Source: Longimicrobium sp.
GTDB lineage: Bacteria > Gemmatimonadota > Gemmatimonadetes > Longimicrobiales > Longimicrobiaceae
Assembly: GCA_030446945.1 (NCBI GenBank)
Contig: JAUJMI010000141.1
Coordinates: forward strand, 1-7,089
Reading direction: 5' to 3'
DNA: 7,089 nt
The notes beneath the pieces were generated by a model. The model worked only from the letters and a program-made list of their open reading frames with translations, ran no database searches and had not been told where the DNA came from. Each line of letters opens with the position of its first letter. Within the stretch, counting starts at the first letter, position 1. Position numbers and translations under genes: made by a program. Shown here in pieces: positions 5,227 through 7,089 of the stretch.

Positions 5227-5826
5227 ATGCGAGTGGTCGTGGTGGGTGGGACGGGAACCATCGGGAGCGCGGTGGCGGAGGCGCTGGGTGCGCACGAGGT
5301 CATCCGCGTGGGAAGCAGCAGCGGCGACGTGCAGGCGGACATCTCCCGGCCGGAGTCGATCCGCGAGCTCTTCGCCGGCGTAGGCCAGGTGGACGCGGTG
5401 GTCTCGTGCGCGGGGAGCGCGCGCTTCAATCCGCTGGCGGAGCTGAGCGACGACGACTTCGCCTTCAGCCTGGCGAACAAGCTGATGGGGCAGGTCAACC
5501 TGGTGCGGCTGGGGATGGAGCACGTGCGCGACGGCGGCTCGTTCACCCTCACCAGCGGCGTGCTCGGCCAGGTGCCGATCCCGGGGAGCGCGGCCGTCAG
5601 TCTGGTGAACGGCGGGTTGGAGGCGTTCGCGCGCGCCGCCGCGCTGGAGGCGCCGCGCGGCATCCGCGTGAACGTGATCAGCCCGCCGTGGGTGAGCGAA
5701 ACGCTTGTGCGGATGCGGCAGGACCCGGCCGGCGGCCTCCCCGCCGCCGTGGTGGCGCGGGCGTACCTCAGCAGCGTGCACGACGAGATCAACGGCACCG
5801 TCATCGACGCGCGCCGCTTCGCGTGA
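5227..5826 (+). CDS. Short-chain dehydrogenase/reductase-like protein lacking the YxxxK active site
   Basis: A 199-residue single-domain Rossmann protein of the short SDR type. MRVVVVGGTGTIGSAVAEAL (1-20) has the dinucleotide-binding GGTGTIG loop. Further SDR marks are VQADI (35-39, the post-strand acidic turn), VVSCAGSARF (58-67, the NAG-equivalent), FTLTSGVLG (106-114, with Ser110 at the catalytic Ser position) and RGIRVNVISPPWVSETL (144-160). At the YxxxK position the sequence is SAAVSLVNGGLEAF (121-134), which aligns Val124 with the Tyr and Asn128 with the Lys, so the classical catalytic pair is missing. I recall a ~200-residue SDR subfamily with the same NGALE-type segment, so this is probably a family trait, not damage. 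It might be a reductase with altered chemistry or an NAD(P)(H)-binding partner. Its stop overlaps the start of the next gene (GTGA), indicating coupled translation with the flavin monooxygenase. Confidence 0.87.
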   Translation: MRVVVVGGTGTIGSAVAEALGAHEVIRVGSSSGDVQADISRPESIRELFAGVGQVDAVVSCAGSARFNPLAELSDDDFAFSLANKLMGQVNLVRLGMEHVRDGGSFTLTSGVLGQVPIPGSAAVSLVNGGLEAFARAAALEAPRGIRVNVISPPWVSETLVRMRQDPAGGLPAAVVARAYLSSVHDEINGTVIDARRFA

Positions 5827-6845
5827 CGGGCGGCGCTCCCCTCAAGATCGGCATCGTCGACCAGTCTCCCGTGCCCACCGGCGGCACGGGGGCGGACGCG
5901 ATGCGCAACACGCTGGAGCTGGCGCGCACGGCGGAGCGGCTCGGCTACTCGCGGTGCTGGCTGGCCGAGCACCACAGCACCAACTCGTTCGCGGGCTCTG
6001 CGCCGGAGGTGCTGATCCCCATGGTCGCGGCCGCCACGACGACGTTGCGGGTTGGCTCCGGCGGCGTGCTGCTGCCGCACTACTCGCCCTTCAAGGTGGC
6101 CGAGCAGTTCCGCGTGCTGGAGGCGCTCTTCCCCGGCCGCATCGACCTGGGCATCGGTCGGGCGCCGGGGGGCGACGCGCGCGCGGTGATGGCGCTGGGG
6201 TACGGGCGCAGCATCTCCATCGAGCACTTCCCCGAGCAGGTGGGGGAGCTGATCGGCTGGCTGGAGAACTCGTACGACAAGCGGCACCCCTGGGGCCGCG
6301 TGCGCGCCATGCCCCGCGGCGACACGATCCCCCAGGTGTGGCTCCTTGGCTCCGGCGGCGGCAGCGCCGGCTACGCGGCGCAGATGGGTCTCAGCTTCAC
6401 CTTTGCGCAGTTCATCAGCGGCGAGGACGGCGCCCCCACCCTGCGCGCCTACCGCGAGCGCTTCCTCCCCGGCCCGCACCTCACCGAGCCGCGCGCCGCC
6501 CTCGCCGTCGGCGTCATCTGCGCGGAGACCGAGGATGAAGCGCGGCGTCTGGCCTCCTCGCTGGAGCTCTGGCGCCGCCGCATCGCCATCGGGCGCGACC
6601 GCGGCATCCCCTCGCCCGACGAGGCGCTGCGTGAGCTGGGCGAAGGCTGGCGCTTGCCCGACCTCGGCACCGACGGCGCCCGCGCCGTGGTCGGCGACCC
6701 CGCCCAGGTAGCCGCCGAGCTGCGCCGCCTCGCCGCGCGCTGCGGCGTGGACGAGGTGATGGCGGTGACCGTGACCCACGACCACACCGCCCGCATCCGC
6801 TCCTACGAGCTCCTGGCCGAAGCGATGGGGCTCCCTCGGACATAA
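5823..6845 (+). CDS. LLM-class flavin-dependent oxidoreductase (luciferase-like monooxygenase, MsnO8/YhbW-like)
   Basis: A 340-residue TIM-barrel flavin monooxygenase of the bacterial luciferase superfamily. KIGIVDQSPVP (8-18) is the first strand; ELARTAERLGYSRCWLAEHH (32-51) with the AEHH signature, FAGSAPEVLI (56-65), RVGSGGVLLPHYSPFKVAEQ (76-95) and FPGRIDLGIGRAPGGD (103-118) are the family's core blocks. WLLGSGGGSAGYAAQMGL (173-190) is the phosphate-binding region late in the barrel. The C-terminal part (about 284-335) carries the usual GDP-AQVAAELRRLA segment. Family members use reduced FMN or F420; which one and which substrate cannot be read here. The GTG start at 5823 overlaps the SDR stop by 4 nt and has no Shine-Dalgarno of its own, so it probably relies on reinitiation. 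The length is normal for the family. The partner SDR could in principle supply or process the substrate, but that is inference. Confidence 0.9.
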   Translation: MTGGAPLKIGIVDQSPVPTGGTGADAMRNTLELARTAERLGYSRCWLAEHHSTNSFAGSAPEVLIPMVAAATTTLRVGSGGVLLPHYSPFKVAEQFRVLEALFPGRIDLGIGRAPGGDARAVMALGYGRSISIEHFPEQVGELIGWLENSYDKRHPWGRVRAMPRGDTIPQVWLLGSGGGSAGYAAQMGLSFTFAQFISGEDGAPTLRAYRERFLPGPHLTEPRAALAVGVICAETEDEARRLASSLELWRRRIAIGRDRGIPSPDEALRELGEGWRLPDLGTDGARAVVGDPAQVAAELRRLAARCGVDEVMAVTVTHDHTARIRSYELLAEAMGLPRT

Positions 6846-6855
6846 ACAACGCGCC

Positions 6856-7089
6856 TCACACAGAACGACCACCTCCTGAACGGAGCGTTGCTCCGCCCTG
6901 CCCCAGCGCCATCGTGTGGCGCGGAGTGAAGGAGATGGGCTCCGCCGCTCCCACCGGCCAGCCCATCCCGTGTTCGGACGCCAGGACACGCGGATCAAGG
7001 CACCGCGCCGGCGGCCGCTGTTCGGTCCAACAGCGGCTCGGGACCGTCCGCGGACATGCATCCCACGATCCACCGACTGAACCTGGATG
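6856..7089 (-). repeat. Palindromic non-coding repeat element, copy 2 (mosaic, truncated by window end)
   Basis: It begins with TCACACAGA (6856-6864) 10 nt after the stop of the LLM gene. Next come CTCCTGAACGGAGCG (about 6873-6887, like both ends of copy 1), a stretch resembling the left arm of copy 1 in the same orientation (GCGGAGTGAAGGAGA and CATCCCGTGTTCGGACG), and from about 7005 to the window end an ~85-bp stretch matching the reverse complement of copy 1 4995-5080 (about 87% by eye). Small hairpins are visible: CGGAGC-GTT-GCTCCG (6881-6895) and GCGCCA-TCGTG-TGGCGC (6906-6922). The far end of the element is not in the window. No gene is credible in this region. Confidence 0.65.

Noticed and set aside
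4863..7073. 736-codon open frame on the minus strand spanning the SDR, LLM and both repeats
   Set aside because: It is antisense to two well-supported genes; its similarity to a plus-strand translation at 4954-5100 comes only from the inverted repeat elements.

Overview
The window is a GC-rich bacterial chromosomal segment with short intergenic gaps, GTG starts and strong codon-position GC bias. The protein types (a NagB/PIG-L fusion of the kind I associate with Bacteroidetes, a DUF4349 lipoprotein, an MsnO8-like LLM oxidoreductase) and the dispersed intergenic repeats with ACACAGAG-type ends are reminiscent of Gemmatimonadota/Longimicrobium-like genomes. That placement is an inference and I could not test it.

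Left half (1-3639, minus strand): three co-oriented genes, read right to left. First comes a probable lipoprotein serine hydrolase of the beta-lactamase/PBP-like class, then a 651-residue fusion of a NagB-type sugar-phosphate isomerase/deaminase domain with a PIG-L/LmbE-type zinc deacetylase domain, then the N-terminus of a BadF/BadG-type N-acetylhexosamine kinase that runs off the left edge. The kinase start lies 4 nt after the fusion stop, so those two are almost certainly co-transcribed. Together they look like an amino-sugar (GlcNAc/peptidoglycan or chitin fragment) salvage module: kinase, deacetylase and deaminase chemistry are all represented without a classical NagA in view. Good sigma70-like promoters are visible before the serine hydrolase and before the fusion gene, the latter with a 7-4-7 direct repeat upstream.

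Middle (3640-4857): a 270-bp divergent intergenic region containing palindromes and a direct repeat, then a plus-strand DUF4349-type lipoprotein with a coiled coil and a C-terminal membrane helix.

Right half (4858-7089): a translationally coupled two-gene unit, a short SDR-like protein lacking the usual YxxxK active site (5227-5826) and a luciferase-like flavin monooxygenase (5823-6845). It is bracketed by two copies of a modular, palindromic non-coding repeat element (4863-5143, complete; 6856 to the window end, partial). Their cores are in opposite orientation, and each begins within about 10 nt of the preceding stop codon. No tRNA, rRNA or CRISPR array was seen.
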